A DNA stretch of 41,537 nucleotides from assembly GCA_011050655.1 (NCBI GenBank), contig DRFG01000124.1, forward strand, positions 1-41,537, in the 5' to 3' direction. Both the position numbers and the translations under genes were made by a program. Every line of letters starts with the position of its first letter. Positions within the stretch are counted from its first letter, which is position 1. The notes under the pieces are model-generated. The model saw only the letters and a program-made list of their open reading frames with translations, did not search any database and had not been told where the DNA came from. Of this stretch, positions 19,844 through 29,289 are shown in pieces. Origin of the DNA: Roseobacter sp. (GTDB taxonomy: Bacteria > Pseudomonadota > Alphaproteobacteria > Rhodobacterales > Rhodobacteraceae).

Positions 19844-21232
19844 ATGTCCAACTACGATGTCATCATCATCGGTTCCGGCCCCGGCGGCTACGTATCAGCA
19901 ATCCGCTGTGCCCAATTGGGCCTGAAGACCGCCTGCGTCGAAGGACGCGACACTTTGGGCGGCACCTGCCTGAACGTTGGCTGCATACCATCCAAAGCCT
20001 TGCTGCATGCCACGCATATGTTGCACGAAGCTGAGCATAATTTCGCGGACATGGGTCTGAAGGGCAAAAGCCCGTCAGTCGATTGGAAACAAATGCTGAG
20101 CTACAAGCAAAGCACGATCGACACCAATACCAAAGGTATCGAGTTCCTGTTCAAGAAGAACAAGATCGACTGGCTGAAAGGGTGGGGGACCATTCCGGAG
20201 GCCGGTAAGGTAAAGGTCGGGGAAGAGGTTCACGAAGCCAAAAACATCATTATCGCCACCGGCTCAGAGCCTGCCAGCCTGCCGGGCGTTAAAGTTGACG
20301 AGCAGGTGATCGTGACATCAACCGGTGCCCTGTCGGTCAACAAGGTGCCCAACAAGATGGTCGTCATCGGTGCGGGCGTAATTGGTCTCGAACTCGGGTC
20401 GGTCTACGCCCGGCTCGGTGCCGAGGTGACAGTGATTGAATATCTTGACGCCATCACCCCCGGAATGGATGGCGAAATTCAAAAGAATTTCATGAGAATC
20501 CTCAAAAAGCAGGGGATCAACTTCGTCATGGGGGCCGCGGTACAATCCGCCGAGGCGTCGAAATCCAAAGCCAAGGTATCGTATAAATTGCGCAAAGACG
20601 ACAGCGAGCATCAGCTAGACGCAGATCTGGTTCTGGTCGCGACTGGCCGTAAGCCCTTTCATGACGGATTGGGTCTGGACAATCTTGGCGTCAAAATGAC
20701 CGAGCGTGGCCAGGTCGCCGTGAACGAACAGTGGCAAACCTCGGTCAAGGGCATCTATGCTATCGGTGACGTCATCGAAGGCCCGATGTTGGCCCACAAG
20801 GCCGAAGACGAAGGTATGGCCGCTGCCGAGGTGATCGCGGGCAAACATGGTCACGTAAACTATGGGGTCATTCCCGGTGTAATTTATACCCATCCCGAAG
20901 TGTCGAATGTCGGGGCCACCGAAGAACAGCTCAAGAAGGAAGGCCGCCCCTATAAAGTCGGCAAGTTCAGCTTTATGGGCAATGCGCGCGCCAAGGCGGT
21001 ATTTGCCGGCGAAGGTTTCGTGAAACTCCTTGCAGACAAAGATACGGATCGGATTTTAGGGGCGCACATCATTGGTCCGGGCGCGGGTGATCTTATCCAC
21101 GAAATCTGCGTCGCGATGGAGTTCGGTGCCTCTGCCGAAGATCTCGCCATGACCTGCCACGCCCATCCGACTTATTCCGAAGCGGTGCGCGAGGCTGCAT
21201 TGGCCTGCGGCGACGGCGCTATTCATATGTAG
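19844..21232 (+). CDS. lpd: Dihydrolipoyl dehydrogenase (E3)
   Basis: FAD enzyme that reoxidises dihydrolipoamide on E2 with NAD. 462 residues. Seen are the FAD fold [11 protein letters not shown], the redox-active disulfide Cys42/Cys47 in [16 protein letters not shown], the NAD fold [13 protein letters not shown], the second FAD motif [22 protein letters not shown], and the C-terminal [15 protein letters not shown] with the catalytic His-Glu pair. AAGGAGA precedes the ATG. Placed behind sucAB, it most likely serves the 2-oxoglutarate dehydrogenase complex. Confidence 0.98.
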   Translation: MSNYDVIIIGSGPGGYVSAIRCAQLGLKTACVEGRDTLGGTCLNVGCIPSKALLHATHMLHEAEHNFADMGLKGKSPSVDWKQMLSYKQSTIDTNTKGIEFLFKKNKIDWLKGWGTIPEAGKVKVGEEVHEAKNIIIATGSEPASLPGVKVDEQVIVTSTGALSVNKVPNKMVVIGAGVIGLELGSVYARLGAEVTVIEYLDAITPGMDGEIQKNFMRILKKQGINFVMGAAVQSAEASKSKAKVSYKLRKDDSEHQLDADLVLVATGRKPFHDGLGLDNLGVKMTERGQVAVNEQWQTSVKGIYAIGDVIEGPMLAHKAEDEGMAAAEVIAGKHGHVNYGVIPGVIYTHPEVSNVGATEEQLKKEGRPYKVGKFSFMGNARAKAVFAGEGFVKLLADKDTDRILGAHIIGPGAGDLIHEICVAMEFGASAEDLAMTCHAHPTYSEAVREAALACGDGAIHM

Positions 21233-21242
21233 CGACAACAGG

Positions 21243-21263
21243 GGTGGGCATTCCGTGCCCGCC
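21243..21263. terminator. Stem-loop behind lpd
   Basis: An 8-bp stem (GGTGGGCA with TGCCCGCC, one G-T pair) and a 5-base loop lie 10 bases after the lpd stop, in the convergent gap lpd/plsC. No T-run follows, so termination here is uncertain. Confidence 0.45.
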
Positions 21264-21387
21264 TCTATGCTTGGGTGCAGGGTGCATCCGACCAATACGA
21301 AGCTTGCCCATCGGTCACTTGTGTCATCGCAACTATCGGCAGGCGGGGGCATCGTGCCGTTCGCATCGCGCCACCCCTCTCGGGACC

Positions 21388-22113
21388 TTACCGGGGCGCA
21401 CGAAACCCGGCCTCTTCAAGCAAGGCATCGGACCGCGTTTCAACCACACTCTCCAGCTTTTTCATAAATTCTGCTCTACCCAACCCCGGCAGGATCGGAT
21501 CTAAAAATTCCACCACCGCGACGCCCGGTTTGCGATAAAGACCGCGGCGCGGCCAAAAATAGCCCGCGTTGGTGGCGACAGGGACACAGACCTGCCCCAT
21601 CTGTTCATAAAGCGCCGCCGTACCGGTCTTGTACGGCATCGACATACCGGGTGCGACCCGCGTGCCTTGCGAATAGATGACCAACTGCCCCGGCTCTGCT
21701 TCACCGGCTTTCACATCGGAAAGCATCTTTGATATTGCCGCACCACGCTTGCCACGATTGACCGCGACCATTTCCATGCGCTTTGCGTATTGGCCGATAA
21801 CCGGCGTCCATAGTATCTCTTTTTTCATGATGAACTTGGCTTGGGGCAAAGCGTTGAAAATCATCAGGATGTCAAGAAATGACTGATGTTTCGCCGCAAC
21901 CAGAACCGCCCCGTCCGGTACGCTGCCGCGTACTTCACAGCGCATGCCGACGATCTTGTCAGCCATCCACATCGTACCGCGGGCGTAAGCCTTGCACCCA
22001 GCGTATGCCCCTCGCTTGGAAAACATAGCCCATGGTGCGTAAAGCAGCCCCACGACGGGCATGTATACCGTCGCCAGTACGACGAACGCGATCGAGCGTA
22101 TCCACTGCAACAT
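21388..22113 (-). CDS. plsC: 1-acyl-sn-glycerol-3-phosphate acyltransferase
   Basis: Phospholipid-synthesis acyltransferase, 241 residues. An N-terminal membrane helix (SIAFVVLATVYMPVVGLLY) is followed by the acceptor block AKHQSFLDILMIF (HxxxxD catalytic motif) and the block VIYSQGTRVAPG, corresponding to the usual EGTR motif with Gln instead of Glu. Its ATG shares the A of the ftsX TGA (TGATG), so it is coupled to ftsX. An open frame continuing upstream to 22533 is antisense-like noise within ftsX. Makes phosphatidic acid from lysophosphatidic acid at the inner membrane. Confidence 0.93.
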   Translation of the reverse strand: MLQWIRSIAFVVLATVYMPVVGLLYAPWAMFSKRGAYAGCKAYARGTMWMADKIVGMRCEVRGSVPDGAVLVAAKHQSFLDILMIFNALPQAKFIMKKEILWTPVIGQYAKRMEMVAVNRGKRGAAISKMLSDVKAGEAEPGQLVIYSQGTRVAPGMSMPYKTGTAALYEQMGQVCVPVATNAGYFWPRRGLYRKPGVAVVEFLDPILPGLGRAEFMKKLESVVETRSDALLEEAGFRAPR

Positions 22114-23018
22114 CAAGCTAGTCCTTTTAGCGTCCGTCGTGCTGCGGCACCGGTAGCAGCAAAAGCGACCCCACCTGACAGAAACGGAACAATCAAGGGT
22201 ACCAGCCAATGCCAGCCCTGAAAGCCCAAACCGGTCAAAAAAGCCCCCGTATCGGTCGAAGTCGGCAAGAGTAATATCGCCAGCATCCCGACCGCTGTAC
22301 CGCCTGCGGCACCTGTTAGGGCCCGCAGCGTGAAACGCCGGATGAATGCCTGTGCGATATAGCCGTCGGTCGCACCGACAAGGCGCAAAACTGCAATGAC
22401 CTGAGCATTGGCTGACAATGCAGCATGTGCAGCCAGCGTTACCATTGCCGCCAATGAGGCAACGATCAGAACTGTCGACACCCATCCCAACAATCTCAGG
22501 CGTGATGCGGCCTTTACCAGCGGCTCGCGCCAACGGCTGTGATTATCCAGTACTGCGCCGGGCACTTCGGCGGCCAGTCGCAAACGCAACCCGTCCACAT
22601 CCATGCCATTGCTGTCTTCGACAATTTCAATTAACCGCGGCACCGGCAAAGCGTCTATCGCCAGGTCAGCACCAAACCAGGGTGCCAGCAACGCTTGTTG
22701 TTCGGCATCTGTAAGCGCCCTCGCCGATGCCACGCCCTTGGTCGTTTCCAGAATACGCAGCGCGGCAGAAGTCTGTGCTGCCCGCTGATCAATCGGAGCC
22801 ACGACGCGGATCGTCGCGGTACGGGCCAATTGTTGGCCCCAGATATCGGCCAACCGCCCCGAGGCCAGTGAAAGCGCCAACGCAAACACCGCCAGAAATG
22901 CCATGGTAGCGGCAGCAAATAATGTCAGTTGTGCCGTAAAGCCCGAAGGTGGCACCACGCGATCAGCCTGACGGTCCCCGTTCCAGAGCGCCTGCATAGC
23001 TGTGCGGAGCATTCTCAC
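22113..23018 (-). CDS. ftsX: Cell division ABC transporter permease FtsX
   Basis: 301 residues with four membrane helices: one near residues 30-50 and three in the C-terminal half (LGWVSTVLIVASLAAMVTLAAHAAL, GAAGGTAVGMLAILLL, LIVPFLSGGVAFAATGAAA). A periplasmic domain lies between the first and second. This is the FtsX layout. With FtsE it forms the complex that controls cell-wall hydrolases at the septum. It overlaps ftsE by 4 bases (ATGA). The sequence is less conserved than FtsE, as is normal. Confidence 0.9.
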   Translation of the reverse strand: MRMLRTAMQALWNGDRQADRVVPPSGFTAQLTLFAAATMAFLAVFALALSLASGRLADIWGQQLARTATIRVVAPIDQRAAQTSAALRILETTKGVASARALTDAEQQALLAPWFGADLAIDALPVPRLIEIVEDSNGMDVDGLRLRLAAEVPGAVLDNHSRWREPLVKAASRLRLLGWVSTVLIVASLAAMVTLAAHAALSANAQVIAVLRLVGATDGYIAQAFIRRFTLRALTGAAGGTAVGMLAILLLPTSTDTGAFLTGLGFQGWHWLVPLIVPFLSGGVAFAATGAAARRTLKGLA

Positions 23019-23698
23019 AGATCTGCTCCTGCCAATTGGATGCGTCGGTTCGCGATCCGTAACACCCGTGCTTGTACCTGAGCTTTGGTAGCACGGATGA
23101 GACCCAAATCATGGGTGGCGATCAATACGGTTTTTCCCATCTTGTTCAGCTCTACCAACAGCCGCAGCAGGCGTTGTGACATTTCCCAATCTACGTTCCC
23201 TGTCGGTTCGTCGGCAAGCACCACATCGGGCGACATGATGACGGCACGGGCCAAGGCTGCACGTTGCCTCTCGCCGCCTGACAGCTCGGGTGGCAGGGCA
23301 TCCTTACGGTTGCTTAACCCCACCCATGACAGCAGTTCCGATAGATCTTCCCCGCCGGTTTCGGCGTGTCTGCCCGACACGGTCAGTGGTAAACCTATAT
23401 TTTCCACAAGGGGAAGATGGTTCAGAAATTGGCAATCCTGATGCACCACGCCCACGCGCCTGCGCACCATTGCGATTTCGTCACGGTCCATGTTGCGCAC
23501 ATCGTTTCCAAACAGGGACACATGCCCCGCTGTCGGCAGCAACGCGCCATAGCATAGTTTCATCAACGTGGTTTTGCCCGACCCCGACGGGCCGGTCAAG
23601 AAATGGAACGACCCCGGTGCCAGCTTGACCGAAACATCGGACAAAAGCTCGCCTCCGCCATAGCTGTAGGCCACGTTTTCAAACTCGATCACACGCAC
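23015..23698 (-). CDS. ftsE: Cell division ATP-binding protein FtsE
   Basis: ABC-type ATPase, 227 residues. Walker A GPSGSGKTT, signature LSGGERQRAALARA, Walker B VVLADEPTGNVD and the switch His in IATHD are all intact. The typical FtsE start MIEFENV-like (here MRVIEFENVAYSYGGG) is present. Partner of FtsX, with which it overlaps. First gene of ftsE-ftsX-plsC; its promoter should be in the divergent gap 23699-23857. Confidence 0.95.
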   Translation of the reverse strand: MRVIEFENVAYSYGGGELLSDVSVKLAPGSFHFLTGPSGSGKTTLMKLCYGALLPTAGHVSLFGNDVRNMDRDEIAMVRRRVGVVHQDCQFLNHLPLVENIGLPLTVSGRHAETGGEDLSELLSWVGLSNRKDALPPELSGGERQRAALARAVIMSPDVVLADEPTGNVDWEMSQRLLRLLVELNKMGKTVLIATHDLGLIRATKAQVQARVLRIANRRIQLAGADL

Positions 23699-23857
23699 AT
23701 CCTGCTTGGTTTGAACTGTTGTGCCTCAGCACCGCTTGGGTTTCAATGCACCCAAGGCAAGGGTTTGCATGAAGATTGCACTTTTCCTACGGATTTCTAG
23801 GACATAAGGTTGATTTGACGTGAATTTAGCGAGGTTTCTAATGGGCCAGGACACGAC

Positions 23858-24667
23858 ATGCGACTGATCTGCCCAAATTGTGACGCACAATACGAAGTGC
23901 CCGACGAGGTCATTCCAACCTCTGGACGGGATGTGCAATGTTCGAACTGCGGTCAAACATGGTTTCAGCATCACCCCGATAACATGCCGGAAGAAGACAG
24001 CAACTTCCCCGCTGACAGTGATCCTGACGAGAGCTATCAACCGCTTTCGCAACCCTCGCCCGAACCGAACGCTGTTCCTGCTGGCGAACGCAAAAAGCTA
24101 GATCCGTCAGTCGCAGACATACTGCGGCAAGAAGCTGAAGCCGAACAAGAGGCTCGCCGCCGCAGGCAGGCCGCCACGCTGGAAAGCCAACCTGATCTGG
24201 GCCTAGAAGGCGCGGATGAACCGAGCCCGCGAGAACGGGCAGAAAGTGCCAATGCCAAGCTATCGCGACTAAGCGGCGAACAAGAGAGGCAAGCACCACC
24301 GGATGATATCGCGGCCACGGCTATCGGGTCACGGCGTGATTTGCTGCCCGATATCGAAGAGATAAATTCCACTTTGCGTACCGGGAATGAGCGCCGTACG
24401 CTTCCTTCGGCCCATCATGCCAAAAACACCCCTAAAAAAGCCGAGCGTAGTGCTTTTCGGTCAGGTTTTTTGATTGTTGTGATTATTGCGGCGCTCATGG
24501 TTGGGGTATATCTGGCTGCTCCCAATATCGGTACTGCGGTACCGCAGCTGAAACCATATCTTACAGCATATGTCGCGCAGCTTGATTCCGCGCGGTTATG
24601 GCTAGATGCCTCGTTACAAAATGCCCTGCAATGGTTGGATGCCAAGGCGTCGCAGTCGGCCGGATAA
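23858..24667 (+). CDS. Zinc-ribbon (MJ0042-type) membrane protein
   Basis: 269 residues. The N-terminus MRLICPNCDAQYEVPDEVIP followed by VQCSNCGQTWFQ is an MJ0042-type zinc ribbon with two CxxC pairs. A long charged, disordered middle (Glu/Arg-rich) leads to one membrane helix (SGFLIVVIIAALMVGVYLAA) near residue 210 and a short periplasmic tail. This layout is common in alphaproteobacteria next to ftsEX; the function is not established. Divergent from ftsE and convergent with the TIGR02302 gene. Confidence 0.85.
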   Translation: MRLICPNCDAQYEVPDEVIPTSGRDVQCSNCGQTWFQHHPDNMPEEDSNFPADSDPDESYQPLSQPSPEPNAVPAGERKKLDPSVADILRQEAEAEQEARRRRQAATLESQPDLGLEGADEPSPRERAESANAKLSRLSGEQERQAPPDDIAATAIGSRRDLLPDIEEINSTLRTGNERRTLPSAHHAKNTPKKAERSAFRSGFLIVVIIAALMVGVYLAAPNIGTAVPQLKPYLTAYVAQLDSARLWLDASLQNALQWLDAKASQSAG

Positions 24668-24696
24668 GGACCGCGCCACCAAAAGAGTTGTATTGG

Positions 24697-27270
24697 TTAG
24701 AAACGGTCCAGCAAACGGTTCAAATAGTCACGTTCCACCTCAGGCCGTGCTGTCTCTCCCGAGCGACGTCTGATTTCGTCCAGCAGTTCGCGAGCGCGCC
24801 CATAGGCATCATTGTCTAGGGCAAGTTCACCTTCAGACCCTTGCGCACCATTTGCACCTTGCTCGCGGCCAAGCGGATCTTGCCCGTCTGCCTTGCGGCT
24901 GCCTTTCGCAGAACCCTGACCCGGATCACCCGGATTTTGCTCTTTTGCCAGGGCATCGCCAAGCGCTCTCATACCGTCGCGCAAGGCTTCCATGGCTTGC
25001 GACTGGTTGTCAATCGCTTCGGCTAGATCATTCCTGCGCAACGCATCTTCGGCACCATCCATGGCACGGCCTGCACGGTTCAACGCATCCCGGGCGGCAT
25101 CACCCTCTGGGGTCCCACCACCAGGAAGCCGTCCTTGCTGCCGCCGCAACTCATCACGCAAAGCCTCTTGACGATCCGCGATAGAGCCTTGGCCTTGGCC
25201 CGGTTGCGCTTGGCCATTGTTTGGCCCCGCTTCTTGGCCGGGTTGGTTCTGGCCTTGCTGCGGGCTTGCACCGGGCTGTTGACCTTGTTCTTGGCCTTCT
25301 TGCTGGCCCGGTTCGCTATTAGGGTTAAAGCGGTCCTGAAGGTCGCGAAATGCCTGATCGCTCAACCCTTGCTGGTCACGCAAAGTATCCGCCAGCCCTT
25401 CCATCGCCTGCTCGCTTGGGCTTTGGCCCTGTTGACCCGACTGACCCTCGGTGACGCGCATGTTTTCCATCATTTTTTGAAGTTCGCGCAAGGCCTGTTC
25501 GGCCTCAGCCATGCGGCCTTGCTCCATCAGCTCTTGGATACGGTCCATCATGCGTTGCAGGTCGTCCTGCGTCATCTGCATGGATTCACTCTGTTGGCCT
25601 TCTTCTTGCTGCTGATCACCCTCTTGAGCCTGTTGGCGTTGCAATTGGCGCATATAATCGTCGGTCGCGCGGCGCAGCTCGTCCATCAGCTCAGCTATTT
25701 CCTCGTTCGACGCACCATTCTTCATCGCTTCGGAGAGCCGTTCCTGGGCCCTGCGCATACGTTCCAGCGCGTCCGCCAGCACACCTTCTTCCAATTCAAT
25801 CGCCAAATCCCAAAGATCATCAGCAATCTCGGTCTGCACCTCATCCGTCACGCCGTAAGTCGCTCTGATTTCCAAACGCTCGATCTGCTGCCGTAGCCGC
25901 AACGCAGAGGTTTGCGTGCGAAACACATCTTCGGGGCGATATGCAACGGCCTTGAGGATTTGCGCCAACCTTGACGCATTCGACTTGGCCCACAGCAGAT
26001 CGCGCCTTTGTTCGATCACGGCTGCGGCCAATGGGTCGAAAAAACGTCGTCCCGGCAAAATCATATCGACGGGCGGTGTGGCCGCCTGTTGTTCGGACGC
26101 ATCGAGCACGGCCAGGCTCACCTTGACCGGCAAGTTCGCCCATGGGTGTTTCGAAAAATCCTCGATCAGATTCTCTTCAAAACTGCTGCGGTCGCCTGCA
26201 ATCGGCATCGGCAGTGGCACGATGATCTCGGGCCTTGAATCAGGTGCGACTTCCAACCCATAGCGCCGATTTACTGACGCCAGATCAAGGCTGATACGGG
26301 CCTCGCCAGCTTCGACGCCGTAGTCATCACGCGCGGCAAACGGCAGGCGCATCTCACCCAAGGCGGCGACTTCGGGATCAGCGGTAATTTCCACCTCGGG
26401 CTTGGCGTCCGGCAGCAAAACGATGTTCCACGCCCGCCCGTCAGGCCCATCAATGCTGATATCACCGCTTTGGTTGACCTTAAAATCAACCACAACCGTA
26501 GCTTCGGTATCATCCGTCGGGGTGATGCCTGATACGGTTTCGGAAACCGATAATGCCCCGACTTCGCCGTAAAGCCGCAAGGTAACCAATGTCCCTGCGG
26601 GGAGGTACAAGGGGCCTTCCTTGAGGTCAGTCAGATAAAGCGTTGGTTTGCCGGTATAGCGAGGAGGCTCGGCCCAGCCTTCCCACACCGGGCCACTGAC
26701 CACACCGCCGGCTGAGGGTGCCATGCCCACGACTGACCCGACGCGCAACACTGAACCAAATATCAACGCAACGCCAAAGGCTAGAACTGCGACATATCGA
26801 AGTGCATAAGGATCACGTTGTGACACACGCAAATCAGCCGGAACGGGTTGGGCGGTCGCGGCACGTTCAGCCATCCGCGCTCTATGCGCTTGCCAAACAG
26901 CGATAGATCCCGCGTCTGTCGCACCAATCGCCTGCTTATCCATCAACGCTTGAATAGGCCGACCGGGCAGGCTTGCGTCCAGTCTAGTCAAAGCCTCAAT
27001 TCGTGACGGCACCTTGATATGGCGAACCGCATAGATCACTCCGCCAATCGCGCTGAGCAGCACCACGACAGCAGCCGTGTAAACAAAGTCTACGACGACA
27101 ATATCTTGGAGACCCAACATAAGACCCGAAAGCACAAACAACGCCAACGCCAGCAACGGCCATAGCCCCTGCACCAGTTGTTCGGCCCACATCCCCAGCC
27201 ATGTCAGCCTAAGCGGCCAGCGTATGTTGGCCAGCCCGTCTTGCTGGTTGAAATCGGGAAAAAGTTTCAT
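24697..27270 (-). CDS. TIGR02302 (DUF4175) family membrane protein
   Basis: 857 residues from the ATG at 27270; a TTG at 27288 would add six. Two to three N-terminal membrane helices (LVQGLWPLLALALFVLSGLMLGL, FVYTAAVVVLLSAIGGVIYAV, and one near 165-185) precede a large periplasmic part. From about residue 500 it becomes a helical, Gln/Glu-rich coiled-coil-like region. Its repeats of Gly-Gln-Pro (QEGQEQGQQPG and similar) are low-complexity. The family is specific to alphaproteobacteria and uncharacterised; an envelope role is inferred from topology. Last gene of the argH-lysA operon, 42 bases after lysA. Confidence 0.88.
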   Translation of the reverse strand: MKLFPDFNQQDGLANIRWPLRLTWLGMWAEQLVQGLWPLLALALFVLSGLMLGLQDIVVVDFVYTAAVVVLLSAIGGVIYAVRHIKVPSRIEALTRLDASLPGRPIQALMDKQAIGATDAGSIAVWQAHRARMAERAATAQPVPADLRVSQRDPYALRYVAVLAFGVALIFGSVLRVGSVVGMAPSAGGVVSGPVWEGWAEPPRYTGKPTLYLTDLKEGPLYLPAGTLVTLRLYGEVGALSVSETVSGITPTDDTEATVVVDFKVNQSGDISIDGPDGRAWNIVLLPDAKPEVEITADPEVAALGEMRLPFAARDDYGVEAGEARISLDLASVNRRYGLEVAPDSRPEIIVPLPMPIAGDRSSFEENLIEDFSKHPWANLPVKVSLAVLDASEQQAATPPVDMILPGRRFFDPLAAAVIEQRRDLLWAKSNASRLAQILKAVAYRPEDVFRTQTSALRLRQQIERLEIRATYGVTDEVQTEIADDLWDLAIELEEGVLADALERMRRAQERLSEAMKNGASNEEIAELMDELRRATDDYMRQLQRQQAQEGDQQQEEGQQSESMQMTQDDLQRMMDRIQELMEQGRMAEAEQALRELQKMMENMRVTEGQSGQQGQSPSEQAMEGLADTLRDQQGLSDQAFRDLQDRFNPNSEPGQQEGQEQGQQPGASPQQGQNQPGQEAGPNNGQAQPGQGQGSIADRQEALRDELRRQQGRLPGGGTPEGDAARDALNRAGRAMDGAEDALRRNDLAEAIDNQSQAMEALRDGMRALGDALAKEQNPGDPGQGSAKGSRKADGQDPLGREQGANGAQGSEGELALDNDAYGRARELLDEIRRRSGETARPEVERDYLNRLLDRF

Positions 27271-27312
27271 CTGGTGCTGTGCTCCCAAGGGGGTTTCACA
27301 CGCGGCGCGCGG

Positions 27313-28578
27313 TCAAAGCCATTCGGGGATGATATCGCGATTTATCATTTCGTCAAATGTCGGACGTTGGCGGATAACTGCAAATTGATCGCCATTTATC
27401 AGAACTTCGGGGATTAGAGCGCGCGAATTATACTCGCTGCTCATCACCGCACCATAGGCACCGGCACTGCGAAAGGCGACCAGATCACCCGCAGAAAGCT
27501 GGGGCATCATTCGCTGCTTGGCAAAGGTATCGCCAGATTCGCAAACAGGACCAACGACATCATAAGGGCGCTGCTCGCCCCCTACCGCAGGTTCTATAAC
27601 CGGGATTATATCGTGATACGCGTCATACATGGCAGGCCGGATCAGATCATTCATTGCGCCGTCGATGATAAGAAAATCGCGGCCTTCGCCGGATTTGACG
27701 TAGATGACCTCGCTCACCATCAGCCCCGCATTGCCCGCGATCAGGCGGCCTGGCTCAATCTCGATCTCGCAGTCAAGATGTCCCAATGTACGCTGCACCA
27801 TAGCGCCATAATCCGTCGGCAACGGTGGAGCGGCATTGCTGCGCTCGTAGGGAATTCCCAGACCACCGCCCAGATCGAGGCGACGTATGTCGTGACCGTC
27901 TGCACGCAGAAGCTCGGTCAGCTCAGCCACCTTTTGATAGGCCAGCTCGAACGGTGCCAAATCAGTAAGCTGGCTACCGATGTGAACATCTATTCCGATA
28001 ACCTCAAGGCCCGGCATAGAGGCCGCCAGCCGATATACATCCCGGGCCCGCGCGATGGGAATACCAAACTTGTTTTCTGATTTGCCCGTAGCAATCTTGG
28101 CGTGAGTCTTGGCATCGACATCGGGGTTCACCCGGATCGTGATGGGCGCGACCTTGCCCAGAGATTGCGCAATAGCGTCTAGCAACTCCATCTCGGGTTC
28201 GGATTCAACGTTGAATTGTCGAATTCCCCCTTCCAGCGCCAGCCGAATTTCCGACGCCGTTTTGCCCACGCCCGAAAAAACGATTCTGTCGCCCGGTACG
28301 CCTGCGGCCTTGGCGCGCAGATATTCGCCAGCAGACACCACATCCATGCCCGCGCCCGCCTGCGCCAACGTCTTAAGAACCGCTTGGTTCGAATTGGCCT
28401 TCATCGCGTAGCACACCAAATGGTCCATCCCATCCAGCGCGTCATCAAATGCTTTGAAATGCCGTAACAGCGTCGCAGTAGAATACACGTAGAACGGCGT
28501 GCCGACCGCCGCCGCTATTTCGGAAATCGCAACATCTTCGGCAAATAAAGCGCCATCGCGATACAGGAAATGATCCAT
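27313..28578 (-). CDS. lysA: Diaminopimelate decarboxylase
   Basis: PLP enzyme making L-lysine from meso-diaminopimelate, 421 residues. The PLP lysine is in CYAMKANSN, the phosphate-binding glycines in LDLGGGLGIPY, and the dimer-interface catalytic Cys in GPVCESGDTF. C-terminal SAGAYGAVMSSEYNSR is also typical. AGGAG lies about 9 bases before the ATG. Part of the minus-strand operon with argH upstream and TIGR02302 downstream, an arrangement well kept in alphaproteobacteria. Confidence 0.97.
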   Translation of the reverse strand: MDHFLYRDGALFAEDVAISEIAAAVGTPFYVYSTATLLRHFKAFDDALDGMDHLVCYAMKANSNQAVLKTLAQAGAGMDVVSAGEYLRAKAAGVPGDRIVFSGVGKTASEIRLALEGGIRQFNVESEPEMELLDAIAQSLGKVAPITIRVNPDVDAKTHAKIATGKSENKFGIPIARARDVYRLAASMPGLEVIGIDVHIGSQLTDLAPFELAYQKVAELTELLRADGHDIRRLDLGGGLGIPYERSNAAPPLPTDYGAMVQRTLGHLDCEIEIEPGRLIAGNAGLMVSEVIYVKSGEGRDFLIIDGAMNDLIRPAMYDAYHDIIPVIEPAVGGEQRPYDVVGPVCESGDTFAKQRMMPQLSAGDLVAFRSAGAYGAVMSSEYNSRALIPEVLINGDQFAVIRQRPTFDEMINRDIIPEWL

Positions 28579-28619
28579 ATTTTCGGGCTCCTAGCCTATT
28601 CCCGCCGAAGATGCCGGCG

Positions 28620-28943
28620 TTATTTTACGGGGGCGGACCGCAGGAAAAGATACAGCGGCAGGCCACAACTGACCCCAATAGCAAAGGTTGCGGGAATGGC
28701 AATCAGCGCCAGCCAATTCCGTCGCACCGAAACCTCGGCCAACACCCAGATCGTCAGGGCAATAGCCGCGATAGTCAGATCCCAAACCAGACCCGAGGTG
28801 GCTGCATTGGCATGCCAGGCATCGACCATACGCCCCAGATCCACCCCGTTGACCAGAAACCAGGAAACGAAATAATACATCGGATGGACAGCGCCCCAAA
28901 CGGCCAAGGCGAGATAGGTCATTCGCAAAATAGACACGGTCAA
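28620..28943 (-). CDS. DUF2834-like membrane protein
   Basis: 107 residues, three membrane helices (MTYLALAVWGAVHPMYYFVSWFL, LVWDLTIAAIALTIWVLAEV, WLALIAIPATFAIGVSCGLPLYLFLR). The layout and the GLPLYLFLR end match the DUF2834 family. The longest reading starts with TTG at 28943, overlapping the stop of the preceding lipoprotein gene as TTGA; GTG (28937) and ATG (28922) are alternatives. 41 bases before lysA. Function unknown. Confidence 0.75.
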   Translation of the reverse strand: MTVSILRMTYLALAVWGAVHPMYYFVSWFLVNGVDLGRMVDAWHANAATSGLVWDLTIAAIALTIWVLAEVSVRRNWLALIAIPATFAIGVSCGLPLYLFLRSAPVK

Positions 28944-29119
28944 TGCCCTGCCGATATGCCGACGGTGCCCTGACCGGAAACGTGAATCCCTTGTTCAAGG
29001 TTATCGGTCTGTTGCCGCCAATTGGATGCTTGGGTGTTTTCTATCGTGGTGTCGCCAACGCAAGCGGTCAGAAGGGTTGCCGTAAAAATCAGTGCCGCCG
29101 CGCACCTCAAAGCTTCCAT
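28940..29119 (-). CDS. Small putative lipoprotein in the argH-lysA operon
   Basis: A 59-residue frame from ATG 29119 to TGA 28940. The N-terminus [20 protein letters not shown] is a lipoprotein signal with lipobox LTAC (Cys20); the mature part VGDTTIENTQASNWRQQT continues without a known motif. It overlaps the end of the LptM-like gene by 13 bases and the DUF2834 start by 4, so it fits tightly in the operon. I do not recognise a family. It is easily missed because of its size. Confidence 0.6.
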   Translation of the reverse strand: MEALRCAAALIFTATLLTACVGDTTIENTQASNWRQQTDNLEQGIHVSGQGTVGISAGH

Positions 29120-29289
29120 CCTGCCACGCCCACACGCAAAGCCCCGCTTCCCATGCTGACACCTGTCCCAACAGATACGCCCGAATTCGACAACGTGACC
29201 GAACTGTGCACCTTAGGAGGCTGAGGTTCGCCGTCAGCGCCGCACGCGGCGAGCGTTAACAACGAAAGAACGGCGACGAGGCGTTTCAT
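29107..29289 (-). CDS. LptM-like small lipoprotein
   Basis: 60 residues. [16 protein letters not shown] is a lipoprotein signal (Cys16) and the mature start [10 protein letters not shown] resembles the CGxxGPxxxP pattern of LptM/YifL-type lipoproteins. In enterobacteria that gene also sits next to lysA and helps maturation of the LPS translocon LptD. Its ATG shares the A of the argH TGA (TGATG). LptM-like is inferred from position and the short motif; the rest of the protein (Ser/Gly/Val-rich) offers no further support. Confidence 0.6.
   Translation of the reverse strand: MKRLVAVLSLLTLAACGADGEPQPPKVHSSVTLSNSGVSVGTGVSMGSGALRVGVAGWKL

Noticed and set aside
21301-21387. Extra coding frames in the lpd/plsC gap
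   Set aside because: Short, Arg/Pro/His-rich, no ribosome sites; they look like chance frames in GC-rich sequence.
25135-25896. Long (253-residue) Leu-rich open frame opposite the TIGR02302 gene
   Set aside because: It is the complement of the Gln/Glu-rich coiled-coil part of a well-supported gene; the Leu/Ala richness follows from that.
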